Part shown: one piece after another, positions 24,931 to 39,321 of the stretch | How positions within the stretch are numbered: position 1 is the first letter of the stretch | How the letters are laid out: every line of letters begins with the position of its first letter | Assembly: GCF_050624435.1 (NCBI RefSeq) | Contig: NW_027459438.1 | Location: 110,001-174,000, forward strand | Length of the DNA: 64,000 nucleotides | From: Tenrec ecaudatus | Lineage: Eukaryota > Chordata > Mammalia > Afrosoricida > Tenrecidae | Direction: 5' to 3' | The notes under the pieces: generated by a model | The model's input: the letters and a program-made list of their open reading frames with translations, nothing else | Told to the model about the DNA's origin: nothing | The model's database searches: none | Made by a program: the position numbers and the translations under genes

Positions 24931-25402
24931 ATATGTGTATATATATGTGTGTGTGTGTGTATATAATCACACACATATGCATGTAACTATCTATTTATAT
25001 TTCATATTATATCTATTTATACATCAATATTTATAAGTTTTTCTACATGTATTAATTATCTAGACATGTTTATAGATTCCCCTAGATTTCCATAATAGTC
25101 CTTAATCTATCTCCATATTTTATTATATTTACTTATTTTTGCTTCTATATTCATCTATTGATTTATAGGCCTTGTATACACTTACATATTAGCATTACTA
25201 ATTGCATGTTTAGGTATATCATTGTTTATAGTTTATTCATATTCATAAATATATTTGTTTGTCTATACTTATGATTTCATTTACACAATTAGGTATACAC
25301 AAGTCAGTGATTTGTTGATATGTATATCTTCAAGATTTCCCGTGTTTATTAATTTATATTTAGATATAATTTATATTTAGATATAATTTATATTTAGATC
25401 TC

Positions 25403-26138
25403 TATCTGAGGTCATTTAGGGAGAGACTGTCTTTCCAAATATTTATCCATGTCTTCCAAGTTTCTGAATTCATTAGAATACAGACCTTCATAGTACTTTG
25501 GGATTATGTTTTTAATCTCCTTGGGGTCTGTTGTTATTGCCCCTGATTCATCCCTCATCCTGGCTATTAATGTTTGCTCCTTTCTATCTTTGCTAAGCTT
25601 TTCCAGAGAACTCTCAATTTTGTTAATTCTTTCATAAAACAAGATTTTAGATGCATTTATTTTTTGCATTGACCTCTTGTCTTCTCCCTGGTTTACCTCT
25701 GCCCTTATTTTTATTATTTTTTTTTCTCTTGCTAATGGAGGGTTTGTTCTGCTGACTCTGTTTAGTTCTTGGAGGTTTTGTGTTAACGTATCTGTCATAC
25801 GCCTTGCTTCATTTTCATGTATGTATTCAATGATATCCAGCTACCTCGGATAATTGCCTTTACAGGGTCCAATAAGTTTTGATACACTGTATTCTCGTTC
25901 TCATTAGTTTCTAGAAACTTACTTATATACTCTCTGATCTAGGCGTGTACCCATTCATGTCACAGGAGAACGTTGTTCATTCTCCAATTGGTTGCCCTTG
26001 CTCTTTGGGACATCCTCTTATTAATCTCCAGCTTTATGGCATAGTGATCTGAGAATTATGTCTGGATAATATCTATGTGTTTAGATTTACTGAGGCTGTT
26101 CTTGTGTCCCAGCATGTGGTGTATTCTTGAAAGAGATC

Positions 26139-26140
<2 letters not shown>
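25403..26140 (-). mobile_element. Antisense L1 ORF2 fragment, unit 5
   Basis: Same breakpoints as the other units. It has the 9-T homopolymer and the same 128-codon open linker frame (25798-25412) as unit 3. Confidence 0.9.
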
Positions 26141-26187
<47 letters not shown>

Positions 26188-28059
26188 GGAAAGGAGTGAG
26201 GCAGAGATGAGGGTAGGGGCATCAGGAGTGATTGTGTGTGTCTGCGTGTGTGTATGTAGGGACAGGAGAGAGCCAGGCAATAGGGAATGAGCATCAGGCC
26301 TGTGTGTGTATGGGTGAGTGGGGGGGGCAGGATGAGGCAAGGAATAGGGAGGGGCTTCAGAGTTGTGTGTGTGAGTGTGTGTGTAGGGACATGAGTGAAG
26401 CAGGGAATAGGGAAGGGGCTTCAGGAGTGTGTGTACGGGTGTGTGTGTGCAGGGCCAGGAGTGAAGCAGGAAATAGGGAAGGGTCATCCAAGGCATGTGT
26501 GTGTGTGTATTTTTGTAGGGGCAAGAGTGAGGCAGGGAATAGAGAAAATGCATCAGGTGTGTGTGTGTTTTTGTGTGTGTGTGTGTAGTGGCAGAAGGGA
26601 GGCAAGGAATAGGGAAGGGACTTCAGGAGTGTGTGTGTGTGTTCGTGTGTGTGTGTGTGTGTGTGTGCGCGTAGGGACAGGAGGGAGGCAGGGAATAGGC
26701 AGTGGGCATCAGGAGTGTGTGTTTATTTTTTAGGGGCAAGAATGAGGCAGGGAATAGAGAAGATGCTTCAGGCATGCGTGCATGATTGTGTGTGTGTGTG
26801 TGTGTGTTTGTATAGGGGCTGGAGTTAGGCAGTGATTCGAGAATGGGCTTCAGGATGTGGGTGTGTGTGTGCATAGGGGTGGAGTGAGGCAGTGATTAGT
26901 GAAGGGGCTTTAGGAGTGTGTGTGTGTGTGTGTGTGTAGGGACAGGAGTAAGGCAGGGAATAGGGAAGGGGGTTCGGTACTGTGTGTGTGTGTGTGTGTA
27001 GGGGTTGGAGAGGGGCAGGGAATAGGGAATGGGCTTCAGGGGTGTGTTGTGTGTTGGTGTTTGTGTGTGTTTTTGTGAGTAAGGGCAGGAGTGAGGCAGG
27101 GAATAGGGAAAGAGTTTGAGGACTCTGTGTATGTGTGTCTGTGTGTGTAGGGGAAGGAGTGAGGCAGGAAATAGGAAAGGGGCTTCAGGAGAGGGTGAGA
27201 TTGTTTGTGTGTGTGTAGGGGGGACATTAGTGAGGCAGTAAGTTGGTATTGGGGATCAGGAGTGTGTGTATTTTTGTAGGGGCACGAATTAAGCAGGGAA
27301 TAGAGAATATGCTTCAGGCCCGTGTGTATGTGTGTGTGTGTGTAGTGTCAGGAGTGAGGCAGGGAATAGGGAAGGGGCTTCAGGTGTGTGTGTGTGTGTG
27401 TGTGTGAGAGTGAGAGAGTGAGTGTAGGGACAGGAATGAGGCAAGAAATAGGGAATGGGCATCAGGAGTGTGTGTGTATGTGTGTGTAGTGGGTGGGGGT
27501 TTTGTGGCGGGAGTTAGGCAAGGAATAGTGAAGGGGCTTCAGGAATGGGTGTGTGTCTGTGTGTTTGTGTGTTTGTGTAGGGACTGGAGTGAGGTAGGAA
27601 ATTGGCATTGGGCTTCAGAAGTGTATGTGTGATTTTGTAGGGGCAAGAGTGAGGCAGGGAATAGAGAACATGCTTCAGGCCTGCGTGTGTGTGTGTGTGT
27701 GTGTGTGTGTAGGGACTGGAGTGAGGTAGGAAATTGGCATTGGGCTTCAGAAGTGTATGTGTGATTTTGTAGGGGCAAGAGTGAGGCAGGGAATAGAGAA
27801 CATGCTTCAGGCATGTGTGTGTGTGTGTTTGTGTGTAGTGGCAGTAGTGAGGTAGGGAATAGGGAAGGGGCTTTAGCAGCGTGTATGTGGGTGAAGGAGT
27901 GATGCAGGGAATAGGGAAGGGGCTTCTTGAGTCTATTGTGGGGTGTGCAGGAGTGATGCAGGGATTTGGGAATGGGTATTGTGCGTGTGTTTGTTTTTTG
28001 TGTGTGTGTTTGTGTGCGCAGGGAAAGAATGAGGAAGGGATTAGAGAAGGGACTTCAGC

Positions 28060-28091
<32 letters not shown>

Positions 28092-28561
28092 TAGGGACAG
28101 GAATGAGGCAGGAATAGGGAATGGGCATCAGGAGTGTGTGTGTGTATGGGTGTGTGTGCGTGCGTGTTGAGGGGCAAGAGTAAGGCAGGGAATAGGGTAG
28201 GGGCTTCAGGAGTGTGTGTGTATATTTCTGGGGCCAAGGGAGAAGCAGGGAATAGAGAAGATGCTTGGGCCTGAGTGTGTGTATTTTTGTGTGTGTGTAG
28301 TGGCATGAGTGAGGCAGCTAATAGAGAATGGACATCAGGGGTGTGTGTGTGGGAGGGGGGCCTGGAGTGATGCAGCAAATAGGAAATGGGCATCAGAAGT
28401 GTGTATGTGTGTGTGTTTGTGTGTGTGTGTGTGTTTGTGTATAGAGGCAAGTGTGAGTGAGGGAATAGAGAAGACGTTACAGGTATGTGTGTGTAGTGGC
28501 AAGAGTGAGCCAGGGAATAGGGAAGGGTCATGGAGTGAGTGAGACAGAGAGAGAAGAGGGA

Positions 28562-28619
<58 letters not shown>

Positions 28620-29075
28620 AAGTGAGGCAGGGAATAGGGCAGGGCCATCAGGATTGTGTGTGTGTACGTGTGTATGAAGGGACCTGAGTGAGACAGCGAA
28701 TAGGGGATGGGCATCAGGAGTGTGTGTGTGTGTGTGTAGGGACAAGAGTGAGGCAGGAAATAGGGAAGGGGGTTCGGTAGTGTGTGTGTGTGTGTGTATG
28801 TGTGTGTGTGTGTGTGTGTAGGGGTTGGAGAGGGGCAGGGAATAGGGAATGGGCTTCAGGGGTGTGTGTGTGTGTTGGGTGTTTGTGTGTGTTTGTAGTG
28901 GCAAGAGTGAGGCAGGGAATAGGGAAGGTGCTTCAGGAGCGTGTATGTGTGTGTGTGTAGGGGCTGGAGAGAGGCAGGGAATAGGGAAGGGCTTCAGGAG
29001 TGTGTGTGTTGTGTGTGTTTGTGTGTGTGTGTATAGGGACAGGAGTGAGGCAGGGAATAGGGAAGGGGCTTCAGG

Positions 29076-29110
<35 letters not shown>

Positions 29111-29367
29111 GGGCTGGAGCGACTTAGGGAATAGCCAAGGGGCTTCAGGAGCTTGTGTGTGGGTACAGGCGTGAGGCAGGGAATAGGGAAGGGGCTTATT
29201 GAGTCTATTGGGAGTGTGCAGGAGTGAGGCAGGGGATTGTGAATGGGAATTGTGTGTGTGTTTGTGTATGTGTGTGGGAGGACAGGAGTGAGGCAGGGAA
29301 TAGGGATGGGCATCAGGAGTGTGTGTGTTTGTGTGTGTAGGGACAGGAGTGAGGCAGGGAATAGGGA
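26141..29367. repeat. TG/GA minisatellite block, unit 5
   Basis: Begins with an uninterrupted (TG)n of about 45 bp. The (GA)n tract at about 28543-28617 is the longest in the window and includes the gagtgagag interruption. A gtgtgtgttgtgtgtgtttg slip near 29001 is shared only with unit 6. Confidence 0.9.
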
Positions 29368-30718
29368 GTCAGATGCAACCATACAGATGTAAATCGCACG
29401 AAAAGGTATCAACCATCGGGCAGCCAGCTATCCTGAACTCACCAGGGCACAGTTCTGAAGTCAGTGATGGACCGAAGACGGGGTGCGGGGCACTTAGATG
29501 AGAGACGGACTTCGCGAACTATGGCTCAGGGAAATAAGCCCCCGGATATCCCGCCTGTAGGACTGCACCTGGGTGAACAATGTCTCAGAAATATGTCCGC
29601 GGTTATCCGTCCCATAAGACTGCGCCTGTGTGAAGTAGGTCTCAGAGAAAAATCCGCGGTTATCCATTCTGTGACTCTGCGCCTGCGAGAACTATGTCCC
29701 AGAGAAATAGTTCCCGGAAATTCGACCAGTAGGATTGCGCCTGCGTCAACTAGGGCTGAGAAATAAGTGCGCGGTTATCCGTCCTGTACCACTGCGCCTG
29801 CGTGAACGAGCTGAGAGAAATGAGTCCCCAGATATCCGGCCTGTACACCTACGCCTGCGTGAACTATGTCCCAGAGAAATAGTCCCCGGAATTGCGGCCC
29901 GTAGGACTGCGCCTGCGTGAACTAGGGCTGAGAAATAAGTGCGCGGTTATCCGTCCTGTGACAATGCGCCTGCGTGAACGAACTGAGAGAAATGAGTCCC
30001 CGGATATCCGGCCAGTACACCTACGCCTGCGTGGATTATGTCCCAGAGAAATAGTCCCGGGAAACGCGGCCTGTAGGACTGCGCCTGCGTGAACTAGGGC
30101 TGAGAAATAAGTGCGCAGTTATCCGCCTTGTGCCACTGCGACTGCGTGAAAGCTCGGAGCTATGCGTCCCCGGATATCCGGCCTGTAAACCTACGCCTGC
30201 GTCAATTATATCCCAGAGTAATAGTCCCCGGAATTGCGGCCCGTAAGACTGCGCCTGCGTGAACTAGGGCTGAGAAATAAGTGCGCGGTTATCTGCCCTG
30301 TGCAACTGCGCTTGCGTGAACGATCTCTGGGATATGTCTCCTGATATCCGGCCTGTCAACCTACGCCTGCGTGAATTATGTCCCAGAGAAATAGTCCCCG
30401 GGATTGCGGTCTGTAGGACTGCGCCTGCGTGAACTAGAGCTCAAAAGTCAGTCCGCGGTTATCCGTCTTGTGCCACTGCGCCTGTGTGATCGCGCTCAGA
30501 GAAATGAGTCACCGGTTATCCAGCTGTACACCTACGCTGACGTGAACTATTTCTCAGAAATAAGTTCGCGGTTGTCCGTCCTGTAAGATGCCGCCTGTGT
30601 GAACTGTCTCAGAGAAATAAGACCCCGGATATCAGGCCAGTGGGACAGTGCCTGCTTAAAATATCTCTCAGAGAAATGAGTCCCCGGAATTCTGGCCTGT
30701 CTTTCATAAATATCCCCA
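29368..30718. repeat. CpG-rich 170-bp tandem repeats, unit 6
   Basis: Full-length set with type-C variants (cataagactgcgcc with atatgtccgcgg; gtgactctgcgcc). It looks like a mosaic of type-A and type-B states, which could mean a third subtype or an exchange product. Confidence 0.9.
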
Positions 30719-31191
30719 GATATGTGTATATATATGTGTGTGTGTGTGTATATAATCACACACATATGCATGTAACTATCTATTTATATTTCATATTATA
30801 TCTACTTATACATCAATATTTATAAGTTTTTCTACATGTATTAATTATCTAGACATGTTTATAGATTCCCCTAGATTTCCATAATAGTCCTTAATCTATC
30901 TCCATATTTTATTATATTTACTTATTTTTGCTTCTATATTCATCTATTGATTTATAGGCCTTGTATACACTTATATATTAGCATTACTAATTGCATGTTT
31001 AGGTATATCATTGTTTATAGTTTATTCATATTCATAAATATATTTGTTTGTCTATACTTATGATTTCATTTACACAATTAGGTATACACAAGTCAGTGAT
31101 TTGTTGATATGTATATCTTCAAGATTTCCCGTGTTTATTAATTTATATTTAGATATAATTTATATTTAGATATAATTTATATTTAGATCTC

Positions 31192-31926
31192 TATCTGAGG
31201 TCATTTAGGGAGAGACTGTCTTTCCAAATATTTATCCATGTCTTCCAAGTTTCTGAATTCATTAGAATACAGACCTTCATAGTACTTTGGGATTATGTTT
31301 TTAATCTCCTTGGGGTCTGTTGTTATTGCCCCTGATTCATCCCTCATCCTGGCTATTAATATTTGCTCCTTTCTATCTTTGCTAAGCTTTTCCAGAGAAC
31401 TCTCAATTTTGTTAATTCTTTCATAAAACAAGATTTTAGATGCATTTATCTTTTGCATTGACCTCTTGTCTTCCCCCTGGTTTACCTCTGCCCTTATTTT
31501 TATTATTTTTTTTCTCTTGCTAATGGACGGGTTGTTCTGCTGACTCTGTTTAGTTCTTGGAGGTTTTGTGTTAACGTATCTGTCATACGCCTTGCTTCAT
31601 TTTCATGTATGTATTCAATGATATCCAGCTACCTCGGATAATTGCCTTTACAGGGTCCAATAAGTTTTGATACACTGTATTCTCGTTCTCATTAGTTTCT
31701 AGAAACTTACTTATATACTCTCTGATCTAGGCGTGTACCCATTCATGTCACAGGAGAACGTTGTTCATTCTCCAATTGGTTGCCCTTGCTCTTTGGGACA
31801 TCCTCTTATTAATCTCCAGCTTTATGGCATAGTGATCTGAGAATTATGTCTGGATAATATCTATGTGTTTAGATTTACTGAGGCTGTTCTTGTGTCCCAG
31901 CATGTGGTGTATTCTTGAAAGAGATC

Positions 31927-31928
<2 letters not shown>
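31192..31928 (-). mobile_element. Antisense L1 ORF2 fragment, unit 6
   Basis: Eight-T version. One private change gives EQILIARM instead of EQTLIARM in the linker. Breakpoints are as in other units. Confidence 0.9.
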
Positions 31929-31983
<55 letters not shown>

Positions 31984-32440
31984 GGAAAGGAGTGAGGCAG
32001 AGATGAGGGTAGGGGCATCAGGAGTGATTGTGTGTGTCTGTGTGTGTGTATGTAGGGACAGGAGAGAGCCAGGCAATAGGGAATGAGCATCAGGCCTGTG
32101 TGTGTATGGGTGAGTGGGGGGGGCAGGATGAGGCAAGGAATAGGGAGGGGCTTCAGAGTTGTGTGTGTGAGTGTGTGTGTAGGGACATGAGTGAAGCAGG
32201 GAATAGGGAAGGGGCTTCAGGAGTGTGTGTACGGGTGTGTGTGTGCAGGGCCAGGAGTGAAGCAGGAAATAGGGAAGGGTCATCCAAGGCATGTGTGTGT
32301 GTGTATTTTTGTAGGGGCAAGAGTGAGGCAGGGAATAGAGAAAATGCATCAGGTGTGTGTGTGTTTTTGTGTGTGTGTGTGTAGTGGCAGAAGGGAGGCA
32401 AGGAATAGGGAAGGGACTTCAGGAGTGTGTGTGTGTGTGT

Positions 32441-32475
<35 letters not shown>

Positions 32476-33858
32476 TAGGGACAGGAGGGAGGCAGGGAAT
32501 AGGCAGTGGGCATCAGGAGTGTGTGTTTATTTTTTAGGGGCAAGAATGAGGCAGGGAATAGAGAAGATGCTTCAGGCATGCGTGCATGATTGTGTGTGTG
32601 TGTGTGTGTGTTTGTATAGGGGCTGGAGTTAGGCAGTGATTCGAGAATGGGCTTCAGGATGTGGGTGTGTGTGTGCATAGGGGTGGAGTGAGGCAGTGAT
32701 TAGTGAAGGGGCTTTAGGAGTGTGTGTGTGTGTGTGTAGGGACAGGAGTAAGGCAGGGAATAGGGAAGGGGGTTCGGTACTGTGTGTGTGTGTGTGTGTA
32801 GGGGTTGGAGAGGGGCAGGGAATAGGGAATGGGCTTCAGGGGTGTGTTGTGTGTTGGTGTTTGTGTGTGTTTTTGTGAGTAAGGGCAGGAGTGAGGCAGG
32901 GAATAGGGAAAGAGTTTGAGGACTCTGTGTATGTGTGTCTGTGTGTGTAGGGGAAGGAGTGAGGCAGGAAATAGGAAAGGGGCTTCAGGAGAGGGTGAGA
33001 TTGTTTGTGTGTGTGTAGGGGGGACATTAGTGAGGCAGTAAGTTGGTATTGGGGATCAGGAGTGTGTGTATTTTTGTAGGGGCACGAATTAAGCAGGGAA
33101 TAGAGAATATGCTTCAGGCCCGTGTGTATGTGTGTGTGTGTGTAGTGTCAGGAGTGAGGCAGGGAATAGGGAAGGGGCTTCAGGTGTGTGTGTGTGTGTG
33201 TGTGTGTGAGAGTGAGAGAGTGAGTGTAGGGACAGGAATGAGGCAAGAAATAGGGAATGGGCATCAGGAGTGTGTGTGTATGTGTGTGTAGTGGGTGGGG
33301 GTTTTGTGGCGGGAGTTAGGCAAGGAATAGTGAAGGGGCTTCAGGAATGGGTGTGTGTCTGTGTGTTTGTGTGTGTGTGTAGGGACTGGAGTGAGGTAGG
33401 AAATTGGCATTGGGCTTCAGAAGTGTATGTGTGATTTTGTAGGGGCAAGAGTGAGGCAGGGAATAGAGAACATGCTTCAGGCCTGCGTGTGTGTGTGTTT
33501 GTGTGTGTGTAGGGACTGGAGTGAGGTAGGAAATTGGCATTGGGCTTCAGAAGTGTATGTGTGATTTTGTAGGGGCAAGAGTGAGGCAGGGAATAGAGAA
33601 CATGCTTCAGGCATGTGTGTGTGTGTGTTTGTGTGTAGTGGCAGTAGTGAGGTAGGGAATAGGGAAGGGGCTTTAGCAGCGTGTATGTGGGTGCAGGAGT
33701 GATGCAGGGAATAGGGAAGGGGCTTCTTGAGTCTATTGTGGGGTGTGCAGGAGTGATGCAGGGATTTGGGAATGGGTATTGTGCGTGTGTTTGTTTTTTG
33801 TGTGTGTGTTTGTGTGCGCAGGGAAAGAATGAGGAAGGGATTAGAGAAGGGACTTCAG

Positions 33859-33891
<33 letters not shown>

Positions 33892-34361
33892 TAGGGACAG
33901 GAATGAGGCAGGAATAGGGAATGGGCATCAGGAGTGTGTGTGTGTATGGGTGTGTGTGCGTGCGTGTTGAGGGGCAAGAGTAAGGCAGGGAATAGGGTAG
34001 GGGCTTCAGGAGTGTGTGTGTATATTTCTGGGGCCAAGGGAGAAGCAGGGAATAGAGAAGATGCTTGGGCCTGAGTGTGTGTATTTTTGTGTGTGTGTAG
34101 TGGCATGAGTGAGGCAGCTAATAGAGAATGGACATCAGGGGTGTGTGTGTGGGAGGGGGGCCTGGAGTGATGCAGCAAATAGGAAATGGGCATCAGAAGT
34201 GTGTATGTGTGTGTGTTTGTGTGTGTGTGTGTGTTTGTGTATAGAGGCAAGTGTGAGTGAGGGAATAGAGAAGACGTTACAGGTATGTGTGTGTAGTGGC
34301 AAGAGTGAGCCAGGGAATAGGGAAGGGTCATGGAGTGAGTGAGACAGAGAGAGAAGAGGGA

Positions 34362-34413
<52 letters not shown>

Positions 34414-35155
34414 AAGTGAGGCAGGGAATAGGGCAGGGCCATCAGGATTGTGTGTGTGTACGTGTGTATGAAGGGACCTGAGTGAGACAGCGAATAGGGG
34501 ATGGGCATCAGGAGTGTGTGTGTGTGTGTGTAGGGACAAGAGTGAGGCAGGAAATAGGGAAGGGGGTTCGGTAGTGTGTGTGTGTGTGTATGTGTGTGTG
34601 TGTGTGTGTGTGTAGGGGTTGGAGAGGGGCAGGGAATAGGGAATGGGCTTCAGGGGTGTGTGTGTGTGTTGGGTGTTTGTGTGTGTTTGTAGTGGCAAGA
34701 GTGAGGCAGGGAATAGGGAAGGTGCTTCAGGAGCGTGTATGTGTGTGTGTGTAGGGGCTGGAGAGAGGCAGGGAATAGGGAAGGGCTTCAGGAGTGTGTG
34801 TGTTGTGTGTGTTTGTGTGTGTGTGTATAGGGACAGGAGTGAGGCAGGGAATAGGGAAGGGGCTTCAGGAGCGTGTGTGTGTGTGTGTGTGTGTGTAGGG
34901 GCTGGAGCGACTTAGGGAATAGCCAAGGGGCTTCAGGAGCTTGTGTGTGGGTACAGGCGTGAGGCAGGGAATAGGGAAGGGGCTTATTGAGTCTATTGGG
35001 AGTGTGCAGGAGTGAGGCAGGGGATTGTGAATGGGAATTGTGTGTGTGTTTGTGTATGTGTGTGGGAGGACAGGAGTGAGGCAGGGAATAGGGATGGGCA
35101 TCAGGAGTGTGTGTGTTTGTGTGTGTAGGGACAGGAGTGAGGCAGGGAATAGGGA
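31929..35155. repeat. TG/GA minisatellite block, unit 6
   Basis: Opens with about 52 bp of (TG)n, among the longest tracts in the array. The (GA)n tract is at about 34342-34410. Spacer order matches unit 5. Confidence 0.9.
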
Positions 35156-36507
35156 GTCAGATGCAACCATACAGATGTAAATCGCACGAAAAGGTCTCAA
35201 CCATCGGGCAGCCAGCTATCCTGAACTCACCAGGGCACAGTTCTGAAGTCAGTGATGGACCGAAGACGGGGTGCGGGGCACTTAGATGAGAGACGGACTT
35301 CGCGAACTATGTCTCAGGGAAATAAGCCCCCGGATATCCCGCCTGTAGGACTGCACCTGGGTGAACAATGTCTCAGAAATATGTCCGCGGTTATCCGTCC
35401 CATAAGACTGCGCCTGTGTGAAGTAGGTCTCAGAGAAAAATCCGCGGTTATCCATTCTGTGACTCTGCGCCTGCGAGAACTATGTCCCAGAGAAATAGTT
35501 CCCGGAAATTCGACCAGTAGGATTGCGCCTGCGTCAACTAGGGCTGAGAAATAAGTGCGCGGTTATCCGTCCTGTACCACTGCGCCTGCGTGAACGAGCT
35601 GAGAGAAATGAGTCCCCAGATATCCGGCCTGTACACCTACGCCTGCGTGAACTATGTCCCAGAGAAATAGTCCCCGGAATTGCGGCCCGTATGACTGCGC
35701 CTGCGTGAACTAGGGCTGAGAAATAAGTGCGCGGTTATCCGTCCTGTGACAATGCGCCTGCGTGAACGAACTGAGAGAAATGAGTCCCCGGATATCCGGC
35801 CAGTACACCTACGCCTGCGTGGATTATGTCCCAGAGAAATAGTCCCGGGAAACGCGGCCTGTAGGACTGCGCCTGCGTGAACTAGGGCTGAGAAATAAGT
35901 GCGCAGTTATCCGCCTTGTGCCACTGCGACTGCGTGAAAGCTCGGAGCTATGCGTCCCCGGATATCCGGCCTGTAAACCTACGCCTGCGTCAATTATATC
36001 CCAGAGTAATAGTCCCCGGAATTGCGGCCCGTAAGACTGCGCCTGCGTGAACTAGGGCTGAGAAATAAGTGCGCGGTTATCTGCCCTGTGCAACTGCGCT
36101 TGCGTGAACGATCTCTGGGATATGTCTCCTGATATCCGGCCTGTCAACCTACGCCTGCGTGAATTATGTCCCAGAGAAATAGTCCCCGGGATTGCGGTCT
36201 GTAGGACTGCGCCTGCGTGAACTAGAGCTCAAAAGTCAGTCCGCGGTTATCCGTCTTGTGCCACTGCGCCTGTGTGATCGCGCTCAGAGAAATGAGTCAC
36301 CGGTTATCCAGCTGTACACCTACGCTGACGTGAACTATTTCTCAGAAATAAGTTCGCGGTTGTCCGTCCTGTAAGATGCCGCCTGTGTGAACTGTCTCAG
36401 AGAAATAAGACCCCGGATATCAGGCCAGTGGGACAGTGCCTGCTTAAAATATCTCTCAGAGAAATGAGTCCCCGGAATTCTGGCCTGTCTTTCATAAATA
36501 TCCCCAG
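35156..36507. repeat. CpG-rich 170-bp tandem repeats, unit 7
   Basis: Type-C variants as in unit 6, plus cccgtatgactgcgcc near 35686, which is shared with unit 2. The full set of repeats is present. Confidence 0.9.
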
Positions 36508-36979
36508 ATATGTGTATATATATGTGTGTGTGTGTGTATATAATCACACACATATGCATGTAACTATCTATTTATATTTCATATTATATCTACTTATACA
36601 TCAATATTTATAAGTTTTTCTACATGTATTAATTATCTAGACATGTTTATAGATTCCCCTAGATTTCCATAATAGTCCTTAATCTATCTCCATATTTTAT
36701 TATATTTACTTATTTTTGCTTCTATATTCATCTATTGATTTATAGGCCTTGTATACACTTATATATTAGCATTACTAATTGCATGTTTAGGTATATCATT
36801 GTTTATAGTTTATTCATATTCATAAATATATTTGTTTGTCTATACTTATGATTTCATTTACACAATTAGGTATACACAAGTCAGTGATTTGTTGATATGT
36901 ATATCTTCAAGATTTCCCGTGTTTATTAATTTATATTTAGATATAATTTATATTTAGATATAATTTATATTTAGATCTC

Positions 36980-37713
36980 TATCTGAGGTCATTTAGGGAG
37001 AGACTGTCTTTCCAAATATTTATCCATGTCTTGCAACTTTCTGAATTCATTAGAATACAGACCTTCATAGTACTTTGGGATTATGTTTTTAATCTCCTTG
37101 GGGTCTGTTGTTATTGCCCCTGATTCATCCCTCATCCTGGCTATTAATGTTTGCTCCTTTCTATCTTTGCTAAGCTTTTCCAGAGAACTCTCAATTTTGT
37201 TAATTCTTTCATAAAACAAGATTTTAGATGCATTTATCTTTTGCATTGACCTCTTGTCTTCCCCCTGGTTTACCTCTGCCCTTATTTTTATTATTTTTTT
37301 TCTCTTGCTAATGGACGGGTTGTTCTGCTGACTCTGTTTAGTTCTTGGAGTTTTTGTGTTAACGTATCTGTCATACGCCTTGCTTCATTTTCATGTATGT
37401 ATTCAATGATATCCAGCTACCTCGGATAATTGCCTTTACAGGGTCCAATAAGTTTTGATACACTGTATTCTCGTTCTCATTAGTTTCTAGAAACTTACTT
37501 ATATACTCTCTGATCTAGGCGTGTACCCATTCATGTCACAGGAGAACGTTGTTCATTCTCGAATTGGTTGCCCTTGCTCTTTGGTACATCCTCTTATTAA
37601 TCTCCAGCTTTATGGCATAGTGATCTGAGAATTATGTCTGGATAATATCTATGTGTTTAGATTTACTGAGGCTGTTCTTGTGTCCCAGCATGTGGTGTAT
37701 TCTTGAAAGAGAC

Positions 37714-37716
<3 letters not shown>
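36980..37716 (-). mobile_element. Antisense L1 ORF2 fragment, unit 7
   Basis: Eight-T version. The TG junction reads agagacccgtgtgtg instead of agagatccatgtgtg. Otherwise it covers the same ORF2 interval and breakpoints. Confidence 0.88.
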
Positions 37717-37753
<37 letters not shown>

Positions 37754-37929
37754 GGAAAGGAGTGAGGCAGAGATTAGGGTAGGGGCATCAGGAGTGATTG
37801 TGTGTGTCTGCGTGTGTGTATGTAGGGACAGGAGAGAGCCAGGCAATAGGGAATGAGCATCAGGACTGTGTGTGTATGGGTGAGTGGGGGCGGGCAGGAT
37901 GAGGCAAGGAATAGGGAGGGGCTTCAGAG

Positions 37930-37965
<36 letters not shown>

Positions 37966-39270
37966 GGACATGAGTGAAGCAGGGAATAGGGAAGGGGCTT
38001 CAGGAGTGTGTGTACGGGTGTGTGTGTGTAGGGCCAGGAGTGAAGCAGGAAATAGGGAAGGGTCATCCAAGGCATGTGTGTGTGTGTATTTTTGTAGGGG
38101 CAAGAGTGAGGCAGGGAATAGAGAAAATGCATCAGGTGTGTGTGTGTTTGTGTGTGTGTGTGTAGTGGCAGAAGGGAGGCAAGGAATAGGGAAGGGACTT
38201 CAGGAGTGTGTGTGTGTTCGTGTGTGTGTGTGTGTGTGTGTGTGTGCGTAGGGACAGGAGGGAGGCAGGGAATAGGCAGTGGGCATCAGGAGTGTGTGTT
38301 TATTTTTTAGGGGCAAGAATGAGGCAGGGAATAGAGAAGATGCTTCAGGCATGCGTGCATGATTATGTGTGTGTGTGTGTGTTTGTATAGGGGCTGGAGT
38401 TAGGCAGTGATTCGAGAATGGGCTTCAGGATGTGGGTGTGTGTGTGCATAGGGGTGGAGTGAGGCAGTGATTAGTGAAGGGGCTTTAGGAGTGTGTGTGT
38501 GTGTGTGTGTGTGTGTGTAGGGACAGGAGTAAGGCAGGGAATAGGGAAGGGGGTTCGGTACTGTGTGTGTGTGTGTGTGTGTGTGTAGGGGTTGGAGAGG
38601 GGCAGGGAATAGGGAATGGGCTTCAGGGGTGTGTTGTGTGTTGGTGTTTGTGTGTGTTTTTGTGAGTAAGGGCAGGAGTGAGGCAGGGAATAGGGAAAGA
38701 ATTTGAGGACTGTGTGTATGTGTGTGTGTGTGTGTAGGGGTAGGAGTGAGGCAGGAAATAGGAAAGGGGCTTCAGGAGAGGGTGAGATTGTTTGTGTGTG
38801 TGTAGGGGGGACATTAGTGAGGCAGTAAGTTGGTATTGGGGATCAGGAGTGTGTGTATTTTTGTAGGGGCATGAATTAAGCAGGGAATAGAGAATATGCT
38901 TCAGGCCCGTGTGTATGTGTGTGTGTGTGTAGTGTCAGGAGTGAGGCAGGGAATAGGGAAGGGGCTTCAGGTGTGTGTGTGTGTGTGTGTGTGTGAGAGT
39001 GAGAGAGTGAGTGTAGGGATAGGAATGTGGCAAGAAATAGGAAATGGGCATCAGGAGTGTGTGTGTATGTGTGTGTAGTGGGTGGGGGTTTTGTGGCAGG
39101 AGTTAGGCAAGGAATAGTGAAGGGGCTTCAGGAATGGGTGTGTGTCTGTGTGTTTGTGTGTGTGTGTAGGGACTGGAGTGAGGTAGGAAATTGGCATTGG
39201 GCTTCAGAAGTGTATGTGTGATTTCGTAGGGGCAAGAGTGAGGCAGGGAATAGAGAACATGCTTCAGGCC

Positions 39271-39321
<51 letters not shown>

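Larger units (their letters stand above)
23752..29367. repeat. Macrosatellite unit 5 (type A)
   Basis: Unit of 5616 bp: CpG block 23752-24930, AT-rich 24931-25402, antisense L1 25403-26140, TG block 26141-29367. It shares the 9-T L1 variant and CpG-block variants with unit 3. The CpG block is one 170-bp repeat short. Confidence 0.9.
29368..35155. repeat. Macrosatellite unit 6 (type C)
   Basis: Unit of 5788 bp: CpG block 29368-30718, AT-rich 30719-31191, antisense L1 31192-31928, TG block 31929-35155. It combines gtctcagaaatatgtccgcgg-like sequence with ctgtgactctgcgcctgcg near 29670; both are shared with unit 7 only. Confidence 0.9.
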